Positions 24,525 through 35,270 of a stretch of DNA of 44,898 nucleotides are shown one piece after another. Source of the DNA: Trichoplax sp. H2. Taxonomy: Eukaryota; Placozoa; Uniplacotomia; Trichoplacea. Position 1 is the stretch's first letter; the number at the start of each line of letters is the position of its first letter. The position numbers and the translations under genes were made by a program. The stretch covers positions 1 through 44,898 of the forward strand of contig NOWV01000337.1 of assembly GCA_003344405.1 (NCBI GenBank), read 5' to 3'. The notes beneath the pieces are model-generated. The model did no database searches. It was not told the DNA's origin and worked only from the letters and a program-made list of their open reading frames with translations.

Positions 24525-25110
24525 CCAATACATCGTAAGTGCTTATTTATCTAATACATCTTAAGTGCTTATTTTTCAATAATGAAGATTCCGCTATAAG
24601 CGGTAAATAATTCATATCAGCAGTAGTGAAGCAGTTCAAATAAAAAACTGTCTGCTATTCTACTTAAAAAATTTATATTAACTTTAAATCATAACATATC
24701 GTTTCGCGTATATCATAACTGCTCCTTTATCTATAATAAAAATTTACGTATAACCGATAAATATTGCATATCAGCTGTAGTAGATGCAGTTAATCCTGCT
24801 TAGAGAAATTCTTATTAATTTATATCATAGTAAGCCGTTTAGCAGGTGAAATAGAGTCTCCTAAAAAATGGATACTATAACTGTAACTATAACTTTACAT
24901 CATAGAATATTATTTTACATATGCATCAGAAGCACTCATTTATCGATAATGAAGATTCATGCATAACCAATAAACAATGTACAATTATATAATTCATATC
25001 AGCTTTAGTGAATACAGTTCATTCTGCTTAAAGAAATTCGTATTAATTTATATCATTGCATATCATTCACCAGGGAAAATAAGATCTGCTAAAAATGGAT
25101 ACTACAATTT
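24525..25110. repeat. Tandem repeats upstream of SLC6 copy A
   Basis: A short direct repeat (AATACATCxTAAGTGCTTATTT, twice, 24528-24577) leads into three larger copies starting near 24567, 24720 and 24935. They share ATAATGAAGATTC/ATAACCxATAAA, TTCATATCAGCxxTAGTGAA, GCAGTTxATxCTGCTTA and AAAAATGGATACTA(T/C)AA segments. Copies are about 150-215 bp and diverged. They lie 150-700 bp upstream of the start codon of copy A, where its promoter would be expected. Confidence 0.6.
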
Positions 25111-26020
25111 AGAGTTGTAGGAAATAGATTCTAGAGACTATATTTAGATGGCAAAATAGTTAATTGCTATTGGTGGGTAATTTAATAACGATAATTATAG
25201 CTTTAGTGAAATGTAAGGCTCCTTGATTCTAAAGGATCCAAAGACTGACTCTTCTGGGAGAGTTTAGTCTGAGACCTAGCTGTGTTTAGATTACGCAGTC
25301 TGCGCTTGCTACTTTAATATTCAACAATAAATTCAAGTAATAAACTGTATTTATCTCCTAATACTAGAAGCCCTTTTACTAAGTAGCTTTTCTATAGTAG
25401 GGGTTAGAAATAGTACTTTATTACAAAAGTTCACAAAATCAGCTAAAGCAACCTGCTCTATTCTTTCTAAGTTGCTTTAATGTCAAATTTACTGTTGACC
25501 TGTCTTATTAAAGCTAATGTTAATCATCATCAATTGCTGAATCACCTAATTGGAATACAATGTACTGAATGTTCGTCAAATCAATGCGTATACAAATATT
25601 TTGCTAGTGACTAAGTTAACCTCTGATTCGTTAGTAGTTTTCATGTCGTATTCTTCTTACTATTAATTGCATCATATCATACCGTAGTTGCTATGATGTA
25701 TAGAAAACATGACGGTACTATATAGGTAACCTATAGCACTAAACTAAACCTACCTCTACTGGTTACTGATTAGCCTAGACTTACAATCTTTTATATTTAT
25801 TATTTAGAATGTACCAAATTAGAATGTACCAAATCAAAATCAGCTTCAACTGAGAATCTTAGAAAATGGTAGAAACACTGTAATAGAAAATACATCGATA
25901 ACAATCGCATTAATGCGCATACATAACTAAGAACTAATTTAATTTCTAGTAAAAATATCAGGAATGAAAGTAAAATCTGCTAGAATAAAAATATATATTA
26001 AATGTCTAATATTTCTGGTG
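25111..26020. other. Intergenic between the SLC6 copies, no gene seen
   Basis: A small direct repeat TAGAATGTACCAAAT (twice at about 25805-25830) is the only structure noted. Confidence 0.45.
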
Positions 26021-26024
26021 CTAA

Positions 26025-26195
26025 TTTTGTTATATCTGACATGGAAGCAATATCATTTTAATCTGTTACGACAATAGTATGTGTCCAGTATCTAGCGTCT
26101 CTTGCAATAGTTTTGTCATATCTGCCACAAAAGCAGTATCATTTGAGTCTGTTAAAGCAGTAGTATTTGTCTAACGTCTAAGATCTCTAATCCTA
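26025..26195. repeat. Two-copy tandem repeat, about 83-bp period
   Basis: Both copies read TTTTGT(T/C)ATATCTG, then GCA(A/G)TATCATTT, then TCTGTTA, then CA(A/G)TAGTAT and end in CTCT-rich sequence (about 26025-26107 and 26110-26193). Confidence 0.6.
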
Positions 26196-28845
26196 GCTTT
26201 GTTCTAACTATGTATTAGCTATTACATACTTGGTATTTGTACTTTATCAGGAGAAATTGCTAGGTGTTAATGGATCAAACGCGGCGTCAACGGTAAATTG
26301 GTTTAGGTGATTACCGAATTATCCTTGTTAGCAATTTACAAAATTCACGGCAATCTTATAGTCTTAAAGTTGTATTATATCTACTTTTATTTTCTTTGAT
26401 TATACCTATCATAAAGCTGATGATTGTGATTTTAGAGGTAAATAAGTTTTTCGAGTATATCAATTAAAAATCATATAATAAAGAGGTGTGGTTTCTTTAA
26501 TCAGCCAACAAGGTAGCTATAGACTATCAATAGATTCCCTTGAATCATTCAATGCATTTCTGGGGAAAGCTTTGGGATAAAGAAACCTATTGCATCAAAT
26601 TTTATCACTACTTCATTGAATTCATTTCTTTTAAAGTTTATTACAATCACTTACGACGACAATTGTAATCAATGAATGAACTAAAGACTCCAAAATAGTA
26701 ATATAGAAATATTTCCGATTTTTCTAGATTATCAGTATCAGTAAAAGAATGCTTATCATAGTTGGTACTTTGATTTCAGCGAACTTTGACGACATCTTAG
26801 GCGCCATCGGCGCTATTTCTACTAAAATGATATTTTAATCCAAGTTATCAATAGAATTGCCATTTTCTGAGGAATAAGTACCGTTATTGGAGTTACCTTC
26901 CGCGATGACGGTTAAGATATCGTCGAAAACACTCAAACTCAGATATTGATGTTAATGTAATGTTTAGTAAATCATTTAGGGCAGCAGAGGCAAATAACTT
27001 ATTTTTCCGTCGCCAATTTGTTGTATTGGCGTAAAATAGCAGTTGTTCATTTCATAACTTGCACTATTAGCAACGATTACGTTATAATAATTCATTGTCC
27101 AAATGGACTAAAAAGCGTTACTTTCACTATGGTGATATAATGACCCCATAAATTAGAAGAGTTTTTGAAAGTTTAAAATTTGGTTTTAAGATTAAGACGT
27201 GATGAAAATTTGCAAGTTTATAATTTAAATGGAAAATAAAAGTTAATTCTACGAGGATGTAGTTCAATCAAAATGAAGATATATCGTCGAATTTCGGCCA
27301 AATTAGGGCAATTTGTGATGTAATATCCGAGAGATCGTTCATCTATTGCTTAAAATTCATCACAATATCTTGGCACAGATGTGCCATATTTTATAACATT
27401 TTTCATCTAATATCAGTAATGAAAATCACTTGTACAATTGCAGAAATTTGTAGGATTGAATTCTTCAAAGGCCATGATATCACAAAGCGTTAATAAAGTC
27501 AAACTAATAATATTAATACTCAATTTTTACTGAGCTTATCTTATTTAATAACTAGAGATTAACAACAATCTATAAACAATAGTGTATAATTACGCTATGA
27601 GAATTCAACAGTACTAAAATAGCAACGTTGACGACATTAGAACTTTTCTCCTTATCTGCTTCCTTAACAGATACGGTAGTTGTCCACATACTATTGATAC
27701 TTTGCTGCGCTTAGTATCTATTTATAAACTAAAATACAGGCTATAATCATTTTTGATTTTCGGGTAAGTTTTTCATTACATCGATGAGGATATAAGAAGA
27801 ATCGAAGCTCTGACAAGCTATAAAAGAGGTTTACTAGTAGGAAATTTTCTGTAGTCCGGCACTTTTGTTTTGGATAGTATTTTAGTGATGCACTTCGAAT
27901 TCCAATGGTTTAGGAAATGATCGTGTTTTGAAGCGTATTGATTTCTACCATCAGCACTATTTAATTACGTAGCCTAAATCGATTTGAAGAAAATCAGCAG
28001 TCTCACTGAACATGGATATAGAGTAACCAAATTGCAAGAACAGTACCAAACATGCAATAAGGACAGTAGCAGGCAATTCATCCCGTCGAAGATGCTGCAA
28101 TCAAGATTGCCCTCAATGTAAAGAATTCTAAACATTTTAGAATAAGTAACCTAAACGAATATATTAATACGCATAAGCCGGTTTAATTAAATCATGATAA
28201 TCCATTATTACCACCTAATTTTCATGTAGCTTTGTAAAATTATGAAAACATTGAAAAAGAGTCAATGCTATCTCCAAATAACTAATTCCACTACTTAATT
28301 CTCATCCACTACCAAGATAAACAGTAAATAATAATTTTTTGTTTATTTTTACGGTTGTTAAAGAAATTTACAAATTAAATAATTACATCAATGGCTAAAT
28401 ATTGATTTATTTGTTCCCAACGCTTCAGTTACTTTTCTTCCCTATACTACCAAAGAATTATTAAACAAAGATTTTCCTTGGCAATAAAATTATATCATTA
28501 CCTGAGAAGTCCAATATACTTCTCTAGATTAAAGAGCTGCTAATAATGTCCTCTAGTCTAATTTTGTGTATCTGAATTTTATCGGTAGCAAATCATAAAA
28601 CGTAAGCAATTCTCGCTTTCACTATTGTCGTAGCGATGGGAAGAAAGGTTACATTAAACTCTAAATAATCACTCTAATAATACCAATGATAAATAAGACT
28701 GTCTACCGGTAGAAAATCATTCAATTTCATTCATAGCCATGTTTTAGCATCGAATATACAGCAATAAATTGGTGTGATCCATTCGAATATTTCGACTGAT
28801 GTAAATTTACTAGCAATCCGCGTACGAATATAGACCAGTATCATG
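26196..28845. other. Intergenic, no supportable gene
   Basis: A less AT-rich patch at about 26800-26950 has a minus-strand open stretch (FDDILTVIAEGNSNNGTYSS) with no ATG at its head and no family I know. It could be a lone exon. Nothing else stands out. Confidence 0.35.
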
Positions 28846-28847
28846 AG

Positions 28848-29340
28848 TTGAGCTTTCTGTAATAAGGTTATTATAGTTGCGTGAATTGCTTTTGTTAGAT
28901 ACGATAAAATTGAATTTCCCGATTAAGTTCTATCTAATTAGCGGCTTGTACGCTCTGAAAAGTATTTATCACTTTACTTTATAACAATATCCAATATTTC
29001 TTGATAACACTTAGCTCAAGGTAATAAGGTCATTATATTTGCATAGGTAACTTCTGTTATAGATACGGTAGAAATCAGGTCCTGATCATACTAAATCTGA
29101 TTAGCGACTTGTATGCCTTGGAAAGGAGTAATTTTCACTTTACTTTATTACTATATGCAATATTTCTTGATAGGGTTTAGCTTTCTGCAGTAAGTTTATT
29201 ATATCTACAAGGATCGCTTTAGTTGGATACGGTAGAAATGCAGTTCCTGATAATACTTTATCTGATTGGTGATTTGCATGCCATGGAAAGGAGTAAATAT
29301 CACTTTACAACTACGTCGATACAGTATCTCATGATCATGC
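28848..29340. repeat. Three-copy tandem repeat, 163-166-bp period
   Basis: Copies start at about 28848, 29011 and 29177. Each has TTAGCT(T/C)xxxG(T/C)AATAAGGT, then TTATA(T/G)xTGC, then TTTxGTTxGATACGGTAGAAAT-like sequence, then CTGATTAGCGACTTGTATGC, then GGAAAGGAGTAxxTxTCACT. The first two also carry ATCCAATATTTCTTGATA-like ends. Copies 2 and 3 are the most alike. No coding frame spans it. Confidence 0.75.
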
Positions 29341-29344
29341 TATG

Positions 29345-30445
29345 AAAATTGATATCTTTTCCAATTTGCTAATGGTAATATCAAACTACTTCCAGATTTG
29401 GCATATAATTGAAGCTAACATCTTGCAGTAATAAGATTGCTAATCTTACCATAGTTTTCTAAACTAAAGATAAAAACCGTTGATAAATTGCACTGTCGAA
29501 TAAATCTATGACTACAGCAGATTTTTCAATAAAATGACGAAAAAATTGTAGTATGCTATTAAAGTTGTAACTCATCAAAAAATACGCAATCGATCTTCAA
29601 GGAAGCCCATCAATATTTATTTTAAAGCTGAAGCGAAAAGCTGCAGCTTAGCATATTTAGAAAACATCATGACTGGCACAGCTGATGATCAATAGCAAGT
29701 AGATGAACATTCTACCAGAATACACTGATCGATTGTAAAAAGTAAACTCTTCGCGACTATTAACAACGATATTTACCAGAAATATATTATGCTTTCGCAG
29801 TCGGATATTAGAAAGGTTACCTAGCATCAAGCTAATATTCTACTCGCCAATATCATGAACAAAGTGGTCGACATAGACTGATAGGGCAGTATCGATTACC
29901 GAGATACCATATTACTTCATCCATTGAGCATTAAAAGGAAGTAAACTGATGCAATGAGATGATGTAGAAAAGCCACTTGTTATCATCAATACCAAATACA
30001 TCGATTTTAGGTTAAAATAAGTGGTTAACTTCAATCGTTAACAAGGATTAATATTGGGCTTATTAATTATCAAAAATGAAACTTAACCAACATTCCATGC
30101 TACTATAATAAATTTGATGACTTACGATGGAGCTAGCTCTACGCTTAAGATATCATCTCTTAGTCATACGTATATTGACTAATTTAATATTAATAGAGGA
30201 ATAAATAAAAGTTGAATTTAAATTACGTACCAAGTGAAATTAATGAAATAGATATTAGTTCTGCTCAAGCCTATTAATCCATAGCCCACGCGTTGTTAAG
30301 CATACGAGTACATACAATTTACTTGAATAAGAAAAAAACAAAACACACTAATCGGGATATTTCATCGAATTATTACTTAAAGAAAAGGAATAGCTTGAAA
30401 TGGATTCGGTGATGCGCCCTTTTTCATCATCTCTTGCTTACATAT
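29345..30445. other. 3' flank of SLC6 copy B; possible decayed reading frame
   Basis: A plus-strand frame from about 29590 to 29950 is broken by several stops but holds protein-like pieces. I do not recognise it. Confidence 0.3.
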
Positions 30446-33400
30446 TTAAACAGTTTGTTCCATATTATGGCCGTTTTCTTTTCTTAGCTCATGTTCGACA
30501 GCGCTAATTTGCAAATCACCATATTTGTCATCACGAGGTGTTGTCAAGATTCGAAAACGCTATAATGTGACAAGAAATTAGTATTAGCGAGTGATCTAGT
30601 GCTATCATGGATTACCAGAAAGAAGTAGCATGATCACTAATTTTATCAACCAACCTCACTCCAAGAGCCATCAGTAGTAAACATTTTATAGAGTGCAACT
30701 CCTGGGATGAAAACCATTGAACAGCAGGCCATAAACCAGCCGACACCGTCGGCCCAATCAGGCATGGGCTTACCACCAAATGAAGATTTCGTATAACCAA
30801 CAATTTTAAAGATTGTAACAAACTAGAACATCAAAATGTTAATCAATGTTATGCTCGTATTGGCAATGATACATCATCGAAGGCAAGCATGGAGAGCAGC
30901 TTCATATATTGCTATGATAAAAATAAAAGTTTTGGCCAAACTTGAAGTACTTACTAGTAAAGTGGCAAGAGACAAGAACTTCCAGCAAGCAATCCACCAG
31001 TAATACAAGAATGGTTTATAGCCAATCATTTTTTCTACATCTTTCATCAATTGGAAGGCGCCTGTATAACACAGAAATATTAGATCAATAACTCAGATCA
31101 AATCTATGGCCTTTAAAACAATTATAGGTTATCCCAATTAGATTGTTTGGAAATTAATCGACGCACCGTAGCCCCAACCGCAGCCAATAACTTCAAAGAT
31201 ACACAAGATCAACAGAGAGATACCAGCGACATGATCATCCATCAATTGTAAGACGTAAGCACCAGCTTGGGTAATGCATGGCAATCCCAAGAAGTAGAGA
31301 GTGATACAACCAATCATGGAGATGAGCCATTTTTTAGCTCTTAAAACTTTGGGGTATTCATCAACAGCAGCGGTAATGATTGTTTCCATAAATGCAAACT
31401 AAGGATCCAATAGACAAGATCGATCAATGTTAGTAGCGGATTGAGCTATATAGAATATTTTTCTTCATCTGTATAGTATAGCGTTACTATCTCTCTCTTA
31501 GCATTGGTTATAAATTAATTAGTCAAGAATGAATAGTTTGCAAGCAGAAATTTTACCTGACTATCCATACCCAAGGTGATCAACATGAAGAAAAATATGA
31601 TCGACCATAACTGCGATACAGGCATTTCAGCTACAGCAGCTGGATAAACGATAAAGGCTAAGCTAACACCTGCATAAAATGAATTTTTTAATCGGATTAA
31701 GCGATATATTACAGTAACATCGTCAATCATTTATACAGTCTAATTAAATCCATCCTAGGAAATAAATGTTACAAAATAATTGATCCATTCCTTATTGTAA
31801 TAAGCAGACTATGACAAAGATTCATTTGACGCGTGTAATGAAAATTTCTAAATCTTTATTACCTTGATCAGCAACCTCAGATACTTGTCTGCCTGAGGAA
31901 TTGGCCATGAAACCAACTACAGAAAAGATTACAAAACCAGCAAAGAAACTTGTACCACAGTTGATGAGAGATACTGTTAGAGAATCCCTATATTTTAGAA
32001 TTAACAGATATAAACAGTAAGTTAAAGTCTATTTATACTGGATATATTTTGCTGCTGAAAAGCCAACAATGTGTTAACAATTGAGATAGAGTTAGTTGAT
32101 ATCGAAGATCTTGGATACTGTACCTAAAGCAATTATTGTAGAACTTGTTATAGCTGGCCATAGTAATTAAACCTCCGAATCCAACACTAAGTGAGAAGAA
32201 AATTTGAGTAGTAGCGGAAGCCCACACATTTGCATCTGAAAGTTTCTCCCATCGAGGCGTGAGATAGAAATTAATTCCTTCTAGATGCCCTTTCAGGGTA
32301 ACACCACGGATCAACAGAATAACCAAGACAACATAAGGGAAGGTAGCAGAGAAGTAAACGACCTAGAAAAGCGGATCATCAACGGATGTTACCATTATTA
32401 TAATTGAATAAACTGATTGACATCAATAAATTTCAATCATTCTATTTTATTCACCTTGCCAGAGGATTTGATTCCTTTAAAGATGCAAAAGTAGATAACA
32501 ATCCAAGCAAGTAATAAGCAGAGAGCTAAATGCCAACGAATATGGCCTGCCTCACCAATTCCTTTGCTAATATCTAATACTTGTTTACTACATAGATTAA
32601 AGTTAAATGATCAATAGGAAGTTACAGCCAATAAGTAGTTATTCATTTAAATTACGTATTGGCTATCTAAAATTATCGAAAAGATCAGTGTGAAAGTAGT
32701 GATGTATGGTGTTGGACGCAATCCAAATCAGCGCGATACCTGTTCTATGTTAGTTATTTCAAGGTAGAGCTAACTTACTTCCAATATTCTTCACTAGGAG
32801 AAGTGACTTTAAATCCTTTAGGAATGCAAGCAGTCAAATTCGTCATATTGTTCGCCATTGTGGTTGGAGCAACAGTAGTAACAACTCCTGTCGTGTTAGT
32901 AACATTCGCTGTTGGGCAACGGGTAACGCTAGTCCTGCAGAGAGCAGTGTTCCACGGATTGCCACAGCTTGCCCAAGGTAATTTACTTTGCATGGAAGCA
33001 AATAAAAAGTAATAGCACCATGCAATGATGATATTATAGTAAATTCCAACACCAAAAGAGCAGACTAACATAGCATAACCAACTCCTAAATATCCATAAA
33101 AATGTTTATTGTAATGGATCAGTACAAGCTTAAGGTATTCTCATTTTTTTCATATGTTTAAAATGTAGAATTGCATTATTTCTAGCGCACAGTGATATTT
33201 GCCCGTCATGAGCTACTGATGCAATCTAATTTAGGGTGACATTTTTAGCCATTGAGGTCAAGATATAATTTACCTTTTAGCAATGGAAAGATATTTTCCC
33301 AAACTTTGAGTGGTCCTTCTTGTGAATACTGACCAATAGTCAATTCCATAAAGAAAATTGGTATACCAACAAGGATCAACATGATGCAGTAAGGAATTAA

Positions 33401-33744
33401 GAAAGCACCTAGGGTAGAACAGAAGATGATCAATATTACATTTGCATTGAGTGTCACTTTCTCATATTCGTAAAAGTATAACTTTACAGTTCTCTCTGTA
33501 CTCTCGATCCCAGCAATGTATCATTGATCTTGAACGAAAGCAGAATCAAACTTTAAACTCAATTTATCAAAAGGATTTTTTGCTTACCGCCTCCACTTGC
33601 GGCACACAAGTACGGAAATCTCCAGACGTTGCCAAGACCTACAGCATAGCCGATACAAGACAGGAGAAAATCCATCTTATGTCCCCAATGGCCTCGTTCA
33701 GGCTCTTCTTCACCACCTTCTTCATAGGGCTTCTTTTCAGACAT
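30446..33744 (-). CDS. Sodium/chloride-dependent SLC6 transporter copy B (glycine/GABA-like), intact
   Basis: Exons: 33744-33588, 33408-33274, 33085-32779, 32587-32455, 32362-32124, 31987-31863, 31669-31557, 31398-31167, 31061-30955, 30822-30655, 30559-30446. All introns are GT...AG (92-193 bp) with matching phases; the total is 1830 nt, 609 residues. The 12-helix plasma-membrane symporter has an acidic N-terminus and TM1 [16 protein letters not shown] (sodium-site Asn39, gate Arg42). TM2 is MELTIGQY. Loop 2 has the Cys pair [10 protein letters not shown] and four N-glycosylation sites. TM6 [14 protein letters not shown] keeps the chloride-site Gln and Ser, TM7 [14 protein letters not shown] the chloride-site Ser, TM8 LGMDSQ the sodium-site Asp401, and TM10 QLMDDH the gate Asp457. 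TM1 lacks the Asp of monoamine carriers, so the substrate is probably a neutral amino acid. [10 protein letters not shown] resembles glycine transporters; the exact substrate is not resolved. The start is the first Met, preceded by an in-frame TAA. The C-terminal exon ([17 protein letters not shown]) is confirmed by its match in copy A. Confidence 0.93.
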
Positions 33745-34735
33745 GTTTAATTATCTTTTCAAATCTAATCAACAAAAACCGATACGATATGACTATACTA
33801 TAATTACAATTGATTGAAAAAACGATATTGGCTGATCTTGTAAAAATATTGAAAGTAGGACAATGCTCAGTGTGAACTAGTCATTCGAATCGCCGATTAG
33901 TTTGTATAAAAATTGCACACATTTCACTTATTCTAGCTAGTTCTATGGATCAAGGTAGGAATATGGTCTTGATAGATCGAATCATTGTAGCTAAAGTATG
34001 AAAATGTAATTATATACTACCAGTGCCATTTGAAAAGATAGCAATAGAATTAGCAGATGGTATTGCAATAGTCAGAATAAATACAAGTCTACGCCATCTT
34101 GATGCTCCTTTTCAAATTGAAACTCTATTCTTTAATTGGCAGTATAACAAACGATCTCATTCTTTTTTTCACAAGGAAGAACATTAAGTTCAAGTTGTCG
34201 TCGATGTGAATTTTCGTATATATACTATTAAAAGACAGCTGTATTGGTTCCTCTTTGATCAATTCTACGACTAAGGATAAAATCCTGTTACTAAACCTAA
34301 CGATATTATGTCCGGGTAGTCATGGACGGAAATTTCTGATGGCATTGTAGAATAGTGGGGTAATATCATACTATGACCGGATGTCCACTATTTAAATTAG
34401 TCATTCTTTCTCCGTGAAAGGATAACATGATACTGTACATAAGTGTCTGAAATGATTTTCTATATTATCATAGTGGATTCTATTTAGTTATGCATGAAAA
34501 ATCAAATAGCAAAGCAATCTCCTTACTACTCTTAAAATAGTGAGGAGAATAAATACAAATTCCCTCCTCTAATCTTGAATAATTGACAATGTTATTATGA
34601 TCTGTTCGATCGATAAGGTCAACAATTTCAATTTGATCTTGACTCAAAATAACAAATCAATGAAGAACGTACTCTGTTTTCCCTTGACATTGAATAAATA
34701 AATTTGATTATTCCACGAGTTTAATAATTTTCATC
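33745..34735. other. 5' flank of SLC6 copy B, no gene seen
   Basis: It should hold the promoter of copy B, but no element is recognised. A plus-strand open stretch at about 34003-34185 (PFEKIAIELADGIAIVRIN) has no initiating Met and is unassigned. Confidence 0.4.
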
Positions 34736-34739
34736 GTGT

Positions 34740-35270
34740 TGTTCATCATATCGACTTCACAGTCAATAAGTACAGAAATGCAATTCTACGCGTATTCCAA
34801 TTGAATAGAGTACCTATCGATCTTTACCAAATTAGTCTCATTCGTGTAGATCATGATATCGAATTGAATGATATAGGTTTTGACTTCTTAGTCTCTTCGG
34901 GTTGAGCTGTTCGATTATCGAGTTCAATCGGTATAGTAATGCAATTCTATTGCAATTAAAAATAGTATTCTATCGATTTTGACTCCTTAGTCTCTTCAAG
35001 TTGTCTATGCTATCGAGTCAACAAGTACAGAAATGCATTTTTACTACCATTAATCAATATAGTATGCTATCAATCTTGACTTATTAGCCTGATTGTGTTT
35101 ATAATATTTGCGTCAATAAGTACAGAAACGCATTTCGATTGCCATTAAATATAGGATCCAATCGATCTTGACTCATTAGTCTCATCGTGATGTTTACCAT
35201 GTGGAGTTGAATAAGTACCGAATTGTAATTTTTCGCGTCTTACAATAGAATACAGTATTGCTATCGTTCT
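34740..35270. repeat. Tandem array, about 95-bp period, five copies
   Basis: The core (G)AGTCAATAAGTACAGAAATGCA recurs at about 34761, 34919, 35014, 35110 and 35204 in degenerate form. It is followed by CTATCGATCTTGACT(C/T)ATTAGTCTC-like sequence. The larger gap between the first two cores holds a partial copy (about 34840-34895). No open frame runs through it, so it is not a protein repeat. Confidence 0.75.

Noticed and set aside
30612-30660. An apparent frameshift near the end of SLC6 copy B: after GSWSE the main frame hits TGA within three codons while another frame reads on for 14 residues ([14 protein letters not shown]).
   Set aside because: A GT donor lies directly after GSWSE (30655) and a phase-0 exon at 30559-30446 continues [17 protein letters not shown]. 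Copy A has the same donor position and a matching exon (20037-19921). The other frame is intron sequence.
32803-33012. Plus-strand open frames overlapping exon 3 of copy B (also 33451-33750 and 21970-22173 over other exons).
   Set aside because: They are antisense shadows of well-supported SLC6 exons and have no family similarity of their own.
34003-34185. Plus-strand piece IAIELADGIAIVRIN, faintly like the start of an enoyl-CoA hydratase.
   Set aside because: No initiating Met, no downstream catalytic motifs, and the resemblance is limited to one strand-like segment.
34740-35270. CRISPR-like reading of the regularly spaced repeat.
   Set aside because: The whole unit is degenerate with no constant repeat and variable spacer pattern, and the gene content is eukaryotic.
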